NCBI RefSeq assembly: GCF_000717645.1
Contig: NZ_JNZZ01000004.1
Coordinates: 62,001 to 126,000 of the forward strand
DNA: 64,000 nucleotides
Direction of reading: 5' to 3'
Source: Streptomyces californicus
GTDB lineage: Bacteria; Actinomycetota; Actinomycetes; Streptomycetales; Streptomycetaceae
Each line of letters starts with the position of its first letter. The stretch's first letter is position 1. The notes under the pieces were generated by a model, which did not search any database, was not told the DNA's origin, and worked only from the letters and a program-made list of their open reading frames with translations. Both the position numbers and the translations under genes were made by a program. Positions 57,584 through 64,000 of this stretch are shown piece after piece.

Positions 57584-58894
57584 TCAGCGGAGCAGGATCA
57601 CGTCCGTCTCCGTGCCGGGCTCGACCGAGGTGGTGTCCTCGTCCACCACGATCAGCGCGTCCGCCTGGGCGAGCGCGGCGATCAGGTGCGAGCCGGAGCC
57701 GCCGACCGGCGTCACCGTGCCCTCCTCCGCGTCGTACCGGCCGCGCAGGAACTGGCGGCGGCCCTCCGGCGAGGTCAGCGCCTTCTCCGTGTCCAGCCGG
57801 GCGCGGGCGGTGGGGCGGTGCACGTCCTCCAGGCCCATCAGCGCGCGGATGGCGGGGCGCACGAAGAGCTCGAAGGAGACGTACGAGGAGACGGGGTTGC
57901 CCGGCAGGGCCAGCAACGGGGTGTGGTCCGGGCCGATCGAGCCGAACCCCTGCGGCTTTCCGGGCTGCATGGCGAGCTTGCGGAACTCGACGCCGCTGCC
58001 CGGCTCGTCCTCGTCGCCCACGGAGGACAGGGCCTCCTTGACGACGTCGTACGCGCCGACGCTGACGCCGCCCGTGGTGACGACGATGTCCGCGCGGATC
58101 AGCTGGTCCTCGATGGTGGCGCGCAGCGTCTCGGCGTCGTCGCTCACCGCGCCGACCCGGTAGGCGATGGCTCCGGCGTCCCGGGCGGCGGCCGTCAGCG
58201 CGAAGCTGTTGGAGTCGTAGATCTGGCCGGCGGCCAGTTGCTCGCCGGGCTGGACCAGCTCGCTGCCGGTGGACAGGACCACCACGCGGGGGCGGGGCCG
58301 TACGACCACGGTGGCGCAGCCGATCGCCGCGAGCAGTCCGATCTGCGCCGGGCCGACGACCGACCCGGCGGCCAGCGCGAGGGCGCCCGGCTCGACGTCG
58401 CCGCCGGCCTCGCGGACATGGGCTCCCGCCGTGACCGGCCGGTGCACCCGGACCTCGCCGGTGGCGCCTTCGGGGGCGCCGCTGTGCGCGTGCATGGCGT
58501 CGGCCGGGCCCTCGCCCGTACCGCCGTCGGTCCACTCGACCGGGACCACGGCCTCGGCGCCCGCGGGCAGCGGGGCGCCCGTCATGATGCGGGCGGCCTG
58601 CCCCGGCCCCACGGCCTGGTCGTCGGCGAGCCCGGCGCTGCCCGCGGCCACGTCGCCGATGACGGTGAGCACCGCGGGGAACTCCTCGCTCGCGCCCTCG
58701 ACGTCGGCCACCCGGACCGCGTACCCGTCCATGGAGCTGTTGTCGAAGGGCGGCAGGGCCACCTCGACGACGACGTCCTTGACGAGGACGCACCCCTGGG
58801 CGTCGGGCAGCTGCAACTCGATGGGCTCCAGCGGACGCACCGAGGCGAGGATGTCGTCCAGGTGCTCGTCGACCGACCAGATCCTGCTGCTCAC
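57584..58894 (-). CDS. moeA: Gephyrin/MoeA-family protein (possible Glp division partner)
   Basis: A 436-residue MoeA-fold protein from a GTG (VSSRIWSVDEHLDDIL). Domain signs in order: 'DVVVEVALPPFDNSSMDGYA', 'ARIMTGAPLPAGAEAVVPVE', 'VVLSTGSELVQPGEQLAAGQ', 'IVVTTGGVSVGAYDVVKEAL', 'LLALPGNPVSSYVSFELFVR'. In Moco synthesis MoeA inserts molybdate. In corynebacteria a gephyrin-like member (Glp) of a galU-glp-rimJ-receptor locus binds FtsZ and a membrane receptor. The same partners are here, so a division role is likely, with or instead of Moco synthesis. The GTG start lies 4 bp after the galU stop. Confidence 0.88.
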   Translation of the reverse strand: MSSRIWSVDEHLDDILASVRPLEPIELQLPDAQGCVLVKDVVVEVALPPFDNSSMDGYAVRVADVEGASEEFPAVLTVIGDVAAGSAGLADDQAVGPGQAARIMTGAPLPAGAEAVVPVEWTDGGTGEGPADAMHAHSGAPEGATGEVRVHRPVTAGAHVREAGGDVEPGALALAAGSVVGPAQIGLLAAIGCATVVVRPRPRVVVLSTGSELVQPGEQLAAGQIYDSNSFALTAAARDAGAIAYRVGAVSDDAETLRATIEDQLIRADIVVTTGGVSVGAYDVVKEALSSVGDEDEPGSGVEFRKLAMQPGKPQGFGSIGPDHTPLLALPGNPVSSYVSFELFVRPAIRALMGLEDVHRPTARARLDTEKALTSPEGRRQFLRGRYDAEEGTVTPVGGSGSHLIAALAQADALIVVDEDTTSVEPGTETDVILLR

Positions 58895-58898
58895 GTAA

Positions 58899-59801
58899 TT
58901 ACATCTCCTCGGCGACGTACTTGCGCAGCCAGGTCCGGAAGTCCGGGCCCAGGTCCTCACGTTCACACGCCAGTCGGACGATGGCGCGCAGGTAGTCGCT
59001 CCGGTCGCCGGTGTCATAGCGGCGGCCCTTGAAGACGACGCCGTGTACGGGGCCGCCGATCGTCTCGTCCGCGGCGAGCAGTTGGAGCGCGTCGGTGAGC
59101 TGGATCTCGCCGCCGCGGCCCGGCGCGGTGTCGCGCAGTATGCCGAAGACGGCGGGGTCCAGGACGTACCGGCCGATGATGGCGAGGTTGCTGGGGGCGT
59201 CGGCCGGGTCCGGCTTCTCGACCAGGTCGGTGATGCGGACGACGTCGCCGTCGACGGTGGCGTCCGCCGCCGCGCAGCCGTACAGGTGGACCTGGGAGGG
59301 CTCGACCTCCATGAGGGCGATCACGCTGCCGCCCTCGCGCTCCTGGACCTCGACCATCCGGGCCAACAGCGGGTCGCGCGGATCGATCAGGTCGTCGCCG
59401 AGGAGCACCGCGAAGGGCTGGTCGCCCACGTGCGGCTCGGCGCACAGGACGGCGTGCCCGAGACCGCGGGGGTCGCCCTGGCGGACGTAGTGCATGGTCG
59501 CCAGGTCGCTGGACTCCTGGACCCTGGCGAGGCGTTCGCCGTCGCCCTTGCGGGTGAGCGCGGACTCCAGCTCGTAGTTCCGGTCGAAATGGTCCTCAAG
59601 GGGACGCTTGTTGCGGCCGGTGATCATCAGCACGTCGGAGAGACCCGCTGCCACGGCTTCCTCGACGACATACTGGATGGCCGGCTTGTCGACGACAGGC
59701 AGCATCTCCTTGGGAGTGGCCTTCGTGGCGGGCAGGAACCGGGTACCCAGCCCTGCTGCCGGAATGACGGCCTTGCTGATCCTGGGGTTCGACTGAGTCA
59801 T
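58899..59801 (-). CDS. galU: UTP-glucose-1-phosphate uridylyltransferase
   Basis: A 300-residue nucleotidyltransferase. 'KAVIPAAGLGTRFLPATKAT', 'PKEMLPVVDKPAIQYVVEEA' is the UTP-binding signature, 'AVLLGDDLIDP' holds the metal-binding Asp and 'GRGGEIQLTDALQLL' the substrate side. It makes UDP-glucose for cell-wall and exopolysaccharide sugars. The ATG at 59801 gives the usual length. Its end (GAGGAG) supplies the ribosome site for the downstream gephyrin-like gene. It is divergent from the 5-FTHF cyclo-ligase gene. Confidence 0.96.
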   Translation of the reverse strand: MTQSNPRISKAVIPAAGLGTRFLPATKATPKEMLPVVDKPAIQYVVEEAVAAGLSDVLMITGRNKRPLEDHFDRNYELESALTRKGDGERLARVQESSDLATMHYVRQGDPRGLGHAVLCAEPHVGDQPFAVLLGDDLIDPRDPLLARMVEVQEREGGSVIALMEVEPSQVHLYGCAAADATVDGDVVRITDLVEKPDPADAPSNLAIIGRYVLDPAVFGILRDTAPGRGGEIQLTDALQLLAADETIGGPVHGVVFKGRRYDTGDRSDYLRAIVRLACEREDLGPDFRTWLRKYVAEEM

Positions 59802-59894
59802 GAGCAGACCTTAACGGCTGCACTCGGCCGGAAGCTGATATTCCGGTGAACTTCGTCCTTAAATATGCCCATAGGAGAGTCACGTGAGTCGCGT

Positions 59895-60521
59895 ATGAAC
59901 ACCGACCACTCCGGCCATCGCGCCGATCCGTCCCCGAGCGGTTCCGCGAAGAGTCCGCTGCGCCGCGACCTGCTCGCCGCCCGTGCCCTCCTGACGAAGG
60001 ACGACGTCGCACGGAACGCCGCGGTTCTCGCCCGGTCGGCGCTGGACCTGCCCGAACTGGCCGAGGCCCGTACGGTCGCCGCGTATGTGTCGGTGGGCCG
60101 CGAACCGGGCACCCGCGACCTCCTGGAAGCGCTGCGCGGTCGCGGGGTGCGGGTGCTGCTGCCGGTCCTCCTGGCCGACAACGACCTGGACTGGGCCGCG
60201 TACGAGGGGCCGGAGCACCTGCTGCCCGCCGGGCGCGGTCTGCTCGAACCGGACGGGCCGCGCCTGGGCCCAGCCGCTGTCGTGGAGGCCGGCGCCGTAC
60301 TGCTGCCGGGTCTGGCGGTGGACGGGTCCGGGATGCGGCTGGGGCGCGGCGGCGGCAGCTACGACCGGGTGCTGGCCCGGCTGGCGGCCGCCGGGGCACG
60401 CCCCCCGCTCGTCGTGCTCCTGTACGAGAACGAGGTGGTCACGCGGGTCCCTTCGGAACCGCACGACCACCCCGTCGACGCGGTGGTCACCCCGGGCGGA
60501 ACGCGCCGCTTCGCTTCGTGA
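59895..60521 (+). CDS. 5-formyltetrahydrofolate cyclo-ligase
   Basis: A 208-residue enzyme that uses ATP to turn 5-formyl-THF into 5,10-methenyl-THF. Motifs: 'SPLRRDLLAARALLTKDDVA', 'VAAYVSVGREPGTRDLLEAL' and the nucleotide loop 'MRLGRGGGSYDRVLARLAA' (G-R-G-G-G-Y/S-Y-D). The start is uncertain: ATG 59895 (MNTDHSGHR) or ATG 59865 (MPIGESRES), and an AGGAG lies between them. It is divergent from galU and convergent with the penicillin-acylase gene, with a hairpin between. Confidence 0.92.
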   Translation: MNTDHSGHRADPSPSGSAKSPLRRDLLAARALLTKDDVARNAAVLARSALDLPELAEARTVAAYVSVGREPGTRDLLEALRGRGVRVLLPVLLADNDLDWAAYEGPEHLLPAGRGLLEPDGPRLGPAAVVEAGAVLLPGLAVDGSGMRLGRGGGSYDRVLARLAAAGARPPLVVLLYENEVVTRVPSEPHDHPVDAVVTPGGTRRFAS

Positions 60522-60551
60522 GCGTCCCGGGAGCGCCTGACCCGGTGCGCT

Positions 60552-60594
60552 GCCGGGGGCTCCCGGGGGCGTGTGTCCTCCCGGGCCCCCCGGC
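60552..60594. terminator. GC-rich hairpin between convergent genes
   Basis: Left arm 60552-60567 and right arm about 60580-60594 pair almost perfectly (gccggggg...cccggg against cccggg...ccccccggc). It lies between the cyclo-ligase gene and the acylase gene and may end both transcripts. Confidence 0.65.
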
Positions 60595-60629
60595 CCGCCG
60601 GGCTTCACACGCGGCGGTCCGGGCCGCCC

Positions 60630-63374
60630 CTACGGTTTCAGCGTCAGCGTGTCGACCGTGGCCTCGTCGACCGCCTGCTTCCCGTAGGACCAGTCGAGCA
60701 GGTCGCCGTTGGCCCACTTGTCCGTCTGGTCGGTGTAGTGCGCGTGGAACGCGTGCCCGGAGGCCCCGCTCAGATTGATCCAGCGGGACTTGTCCCAGTC
60801 CCCCACGTTGACGACCATGCGCATGGACGGCACCCAGACGACCTCGTAGCCGCCCGCCGCGTTCCAGCCGGTGGCGTTGACCGCCGCCTCGCCGCCGCCG
60901 AGGTCCCAGGGGCCGCGGTTGAGCGCCCGCTGGAGCAGGCCGGGGCCCTCGGTGCCGAGCGTCTGGTTCTTCAGGGTCAGCCGGTGCAGCCGGCCCCAGC
61001 TCCAGGTGTCGATGTTCTTGCCGAGCTTGGAGGTCAGCTCCCAGCGGGCGTCCTCCATCGCGCGGGCGAAGAGGTCGTCCCGGTTCTCCAGGGCGTCCTC
61101 CCGGCCCCGGGCGGGCGCCTTCCACCACGCGTTGTCCTGGTCGTCCAGGATCTCGCGGACCACCTGGAACCAGCGGTCGCCGCCGTCCGGCTGCGCGGTG
61201 TCGCCGTCGCGCTGACCGCACTCGCGGACGAGCCGCTTCTGCTGGTCGGCCGGGCCGCTGTTCTTGGCCGGCGGGACGGCGATGCAGTCGCCCTTGACGC
61301 GCATCTCCTTGGGCAGCTTGTTGCCGAAGGCGAGCTTCAGGATGTTGCGCCAGACGCCGTTGAAGTACGCCGCGGCGGCCGAGTCGGGCGCCTGGGAGTA
61401 GTCCCAGCCCTCCAGCAGCTTCTGCGCCTCGCGGACGCTCGGGTCCGAGATGTTGATCTTCTTCAGCTCGGGCACCAGCAGCGCCGCGATCTCGCTGAAG
61501 TCGTCCATCTGCATCTTCTGCATGTCATCGGTCGAGACCTTCTCGCCGCCCTTGATCTTCTGGGTCAGCAGGTCGTTGATCCGCTGGCTGCGGGCGCCGT
61601 AACCCCAGTCCTTGGTCAGGAGGTGGGGATACTTCTTCTCGTCGATGACGGCCTGGTTGGCGGTGACGATGAAGCCGCGGTCCGGGTTGTACTCGTAGGG
61701 CAGCTCGTCGAAGGGGATGTAGCCCTTCCACGCGTACTTCGGGTCCCAGCCCGGCGCCGGACGCGTTCCGTCGTACCCGGCGGAGCGGACCGGGATCTTG
61801 CCCGGGGCCTGGTAGCCGATGTTGCCCTCGGTGTCGGCGTAGATGAGGTTCTGCGAGGGGACCTCGAACTTCTCGGCGGCCGCCCGGAAGGTGGTGAAGT
61901 CCTTGGCCCGGTTGATGTCGAAGATGGCGTCCATCGACTTGCCGGGCTCCAGCGCGGTCCACTTCAGGGCCACCGCGTAGCCGTCGGCCCGGTCGGGTGC
62001 GGCGTTGCTGACGGGCGCCTTCTGGCCGACCTTGTCCAGTTCCTTGCTGCGGTCGGAGACCAGGGGCCCGTTGTTCGTCTCGCGGACGGTGATCTTCCGG
62101 TCCTTGCCGCCGGCGACCTTGATGGTCTCCTCACGGGTCGTGAAGGACCGGGTCTTCCCGTCGTACAGGTAGCCGTCGTCGGAGACCTTCTCCAGGAAGA
62201 GGTCGGTGACGTCGGCGCCCAGGTTGGTCAGGCCCCAGGAGATCTCCTGGTTGTGACCGATGATCACACCGGGCATGCCGGAGAAGGTGTAGCCGGCCGT
62301 GTCGTACTGGCAGCTCTTGGACACCTCACGGCAGTGCAGGCCCATCTGGTACCAGAGGGAGGGCAGCATCGGCGCGAGGTGCGGGTCGTTCGCGAGCAGC
62401 GCCTTGCCGGACGTCGTGTGCTTCCCGTCGACGACCCAGGAGTTCGAGCCGATGCCGTTGCCGTTCGGGCCGAGCAGCGCCGGGATCTCGTCGAGGGTGT
62501 CGGAGAGGGCGGAGAGCTGGGTGTTCAGGCCGTCCGTGGCCCCCTGGGGCGTCGGGGAGCCGACGTTGTCCGAGGGCTTCGCCTCGGGGTCGAACTTCCC
62601 GGTGACCGGGGACACCGCGCCGTTCTGGACGATCGGCTGGTGCTCCTTGTACGGGTAGCCCGGGTACAGGTCCTCGATCTGGTCGCTGTCGAGACGGCTC
62701 GTCAGCAGCGAACGGTCGATCTCGTCCTGCATGTTGCCGCGCAGGTCCCAGGCCATCGCCTTGAGCCAGGCCACCGAGTCGACCGGGGTCCACTCGCCGG
62801 GCTTGTAGTCGTTGGTCAGGCCCAGCGCCGCGTACTCGACCGAGATGTCCCGGCCGTCCTTGCCCTTGAGGTACGCGTTGACGCCCTCGGCGTACGACTG
62901 GAGGTTCTTCTTGGTGCCCGCGTCCAGGACCTCGTCGTACTCCTTCTGCGCCACCTTCCGCCAGCCGAGCGTGCGCAGGAAGGCGTCGGTCTCCACCTGG
63001 CCCGAGCCGAACATCTCGGAGAGCCGACCGGACGTCATGTGCCGCCGGACGTCCATCTCCCAGAAGCGGTCCTGGGCGTGGACGAAGCCCTGGGCACGGA
63101 AGAGGTCGGCGTCGGTGTCCGCGTAGATCTGCGGAATTCCGTACGCGTCACGTTTGACCTCGACCTCGCCGGAGAGGCCGTCGAGCGTCATCGACCCGGT
63201 GGTCTGAGGGTACGAGGCCCGCACGGTGGACACGGACCAGTACCCCCCGTAGCCGACACCCGCGAGGAGCGCCAGCACCAGGACGAGCACGATCAGGCGG
63301 GCGCGTCGCCCCTTCTTCCTGCCGGGCTTCTTCGCGTCGGAAGGGCCGGAAGAGGCGGTTGTGTTGGCGGGCAT
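60630..63374 (-). CDS. Penicillin-acylase-family Ntn hydrolase
   Basis: A 914-residue Ntn-hydrolase precursor. The N-terminal region has a hydrophobic segment (RLIVLVLVLALLAGVGYGG) and is anchored or exported. The alpha-chain part has 'VHAQDRFWEMDVRRHMTSGR'. Autocleavage should occur before Ser near residue 309 in 'GNGIGSNSWVVDGKHTTSG', which becomes the catalytic beta-chain N terminus. Later, 'ANDPHLAPMLPSLWYQMGLH' and 'GYQAPGKIPVR' are family blocks. Members cleave acyl amides such as beta-lactams, lipopeptides or N-acyl-homoserine lactones; the substrate is unknown. The ATG at 63374 follows AAGGA. Confidence 0.94.
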   Translation of the reverse strand: MPANTTASSGPSDAKKPGRKKGRRARLIVLVLVLALLAGVGYGGYWSVSTVRASYPQTTGSMTLDGLSGEVEVKRDAYGIPQIYADTDADLFRAQGFVHAQDRFWEMDVRRHMTSGRLSEMFGSGQVETDAFLRTLGWRKVAQKEYDEVLDAGTKKNLQSYAEGVNAYLKGKDGRDISVEYAALGLTNDYKPGEWTPVDSVAWLKAMAWDLRGNMQDEIDRSLLTSRLDSDQIEDLYPGYPYKEHQPIVQNGAVSPVTGKFDPEAKPSDNVGSPTPQGATDGLNTQLSALSDTLDEIPALLGPNGNGIGSNSWVVDGKHTTSGKALLANDPHLAPMLPSLWYQMGLHCREVSKSCQYDTAGYTFSGMPGVIIGHNQEISWGLTNLGADVTDLFLEKVSDDGYLYDGKTRSFTTREETIKVAGGKDRKITVRETNNGPLVSDRSKELDKVGQKAPVSNAAPDRADGYAVALKWTALEPGKSMDAIFDINRAKDFTTFRAAAEKFEVPSQNLIYADTEGNIGYQAPGKIPVRSAGYDGTRPAPGWDPKYAWKGYIPFDELPYEYNPDRGFIVTANQAVIDEKKYPHLLTKDWGYGARSQRINDLLTQKIKGGEKVSTDDMQKMQMDDFSEIAALLVPELKKINISDPSVREAQKLLEGWDYSQAPDSAAAAYFNGVWRNILKLAFGNKLPKEMRVKGDCIAVPPAKNSGPADQQKRLVRECGQRDGDTAQPDGGDRWFQVVREILDDQDNAWWKAPARGREDALENRDDLFARAMEDARWELTSKLGKNIDTWSWGRLHRLTLKNQTLGTEGPGLLQRALNRGPWDLGGGEAAVNATGWNAAGGYEVVWVPSMRMVVNVGDWDKSRWINLSGASGHAFHAHYTDQTDKWANGDLLDWSYGKQAVDEATVDTLTLKP

Positions 63375-63592
63375 CGCTGTCCTTCGAGGGGCAGGGTGGT
63401 CCTGGGAGTGCAGGAGCAACCATAGGCGCAGCGGAGAAGCCACTCGGACGCGGTATGGAGATGCATCCATTTGCGTCTTCCTCGCACGAACTCTCGAACC
63501 CGTCAAGAAATCGTTAAAGATTAGGTAAGGTAACGAAGTACCTGGCTGCCGGAGGACGATCCGGCAGGCGCACGCAGGGAAGGAACCTGGCC

Positions 63593-64000
63593 CTGACTGT
63601 CCACGCGCTCAACGAACTCCTGCTCGTCTGCTCGCTCGTGCTGCTCGTCGCCGTGGCGGCCGTACGGATCTCCTCGCGCAGCGGACTCCCCAGCCTGCTC
63701 CTGTACCTCGGCATCGGCATCGCCCTCGGACAGGACGGCATCTTCGACGTCAAGTTCGACAACGCCGAGCTGACGCAGGTGATCGGCTACGCCGCCCTGG
63801 TCGTCATCCTGGCCGAGGGCGGGCTCGGAGCGAAGTGGAAAGAGGTCAGACCGGTTCTGCCGGCGGCCGCCGTCGTCTCGACCGTCGGCGTCGGCATCAG
63901 CGTGGGCATCACCGCCGCGGCGGCGCACTACCTCGTCGGTCTGGACTGGCGTCAGGCCCTCATCGTCGGCGCGGTCGTCTCCTCGACCGACGCGGCGGCC
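63593..64000 (+). CDS. Cation/proton antiporter (NhaP2/CPA1-like), partial
   Basis: The visible 136 codons begin LTVHALNELLLVCSLVLLVA and run off the right edge. Hydrophobic segments and 'LPSLLLYLGIGIALGQDGIF' and 'VIGYAALVVILAEGGLGAKW' are typical of the N-terminal helices of potassium/proton antiporters of the NhaP2 type; 'VVSSTDAAA' at the edge is the usual 'STDAA' helix. In this frame the first start-like codon is CTG at 63593, with AAGGA upstream. No ATG or GTG occurs before a GTG in the middle of the first helix. It is divergent from the penicillin-acylase gene. Confidence 0.85.
   Translation, partial: MTVHALNELLLVCSLVLLVAVAAVRISSRSGLPSLLLYLGIGIALGQDGIFDVKFDNAELTQVIGYAALVVILAEGGLGAKWKEVRPVLPAAAVVSTVGVGISVGITAAAAHYLVGLDWRQALIVGAVVSSTDAAA

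Noticed and set aside
63521-63539. TTAGGTAAGG just before the antiporter gene resembles half of an iron-box (DmdR/IdeR site).
   Set aside because: Only the left half matches; the second half does not form the palindrome and no iron gene is adjacent.
1-64000. CRISPR arrays, rRNA genes and complete insertion sequences.
   Set aside because: No regularly spaced repeats, no rRNA motifs and no transposase were seen in any frame.

Overview
The window is high-GC DNA (my estimate is above 70% G+C) with GTG starts, 4-bp start/stop overlaps and stretches of genes transcribed the same way. The gene content points to a Streptomyces chromosome: a SsgA-like sporulation protein, the septation factor SepX, an actinobacterial protein O-mannosyltransferase, a streptogrisin-type secreted protease and a Tricorn-like protease. 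Protein calls are from my own reading of the sequence; no database search was possible.

Layout. 1-4593: two related envelope proteins (the first cut by the window edge), a YefM/YoeB toxin-antitoxin pair, an acyltransferase-3 membrane protein and a lipoprotein. 4595-7835 (minus): a core block of zinc-ribbon gene, tatD, rsmA and ispE; the rpfB-type gene that many actinobacteria carry between tatD and rsmA is absent. 8307-12258 (plus): an accessory operon of a 58-residue peptide, an unrecognised helical protein, two paralogous proteins sharing an HLTDWG motif and a beta-lactamase-fold hydrolase. The last four genes overlap start to stop. A perfect 14-bp palindrome lies about 100 bp upstream. This is the best candidate for an undescribed system. 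12336-19267: rsmI, the O-mannosyltransferase, a hypothetical gene, a PIN-domain remnant beside a large hairpin, two small membrane proteins and a penicillin-binding transpeptidase.

19330-32415 is a mixed metabolic, resistance and regulator region: DEDDh exonuclease, an MFS exporter divergent from an AraC regulator, a YbaK-like deacylase with an EamA transporter, a TetR regulator divergent from a membrane protein, an acetyltransferase coupled to an APH(6)-like kinase, further GNAT proteins, a serine hydrolase coupled to an SDR, and a SsgA-like protein. 32596-39105: a TetR/MMPL exporter unit divergent from a Tricorn-like protease, with strong inverted repeats between them. 39342-43953: a CsbD-like stress protein and a Baeyer-Villiger-type monooxygenase / hydrolase / SDR operon divergent from a MerR regulator. 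44070-48383: exonuclease III, a GNAT protein and a four-gene minus-strand operon that looks like an ESX/WXG100-type secreted module. 48579-53520: an ECF sigma factor fused through a membrane segment to an extracellular CAP domain, an XRE regulator, a secreted S1 protease and a helix-hairpin-helix protein.

53728-64000 returns to core functions: a threonine-synthase remnant, tRNA-Ala(CGC) followed by stacked hairpins, then the minus-strand locus galU - gephyrin-like moeA - moaC - mog - rimJ-like - sepX. Its gene order resembles the division locus in which a gephyrin-like protein works with a membrane receptor. Divergent from galU is a 5-formyltetrahydrofolate cyclo-ligase. A penicillin-acylase-family hydrolase and the start of a cation/proton antiporter close the window.
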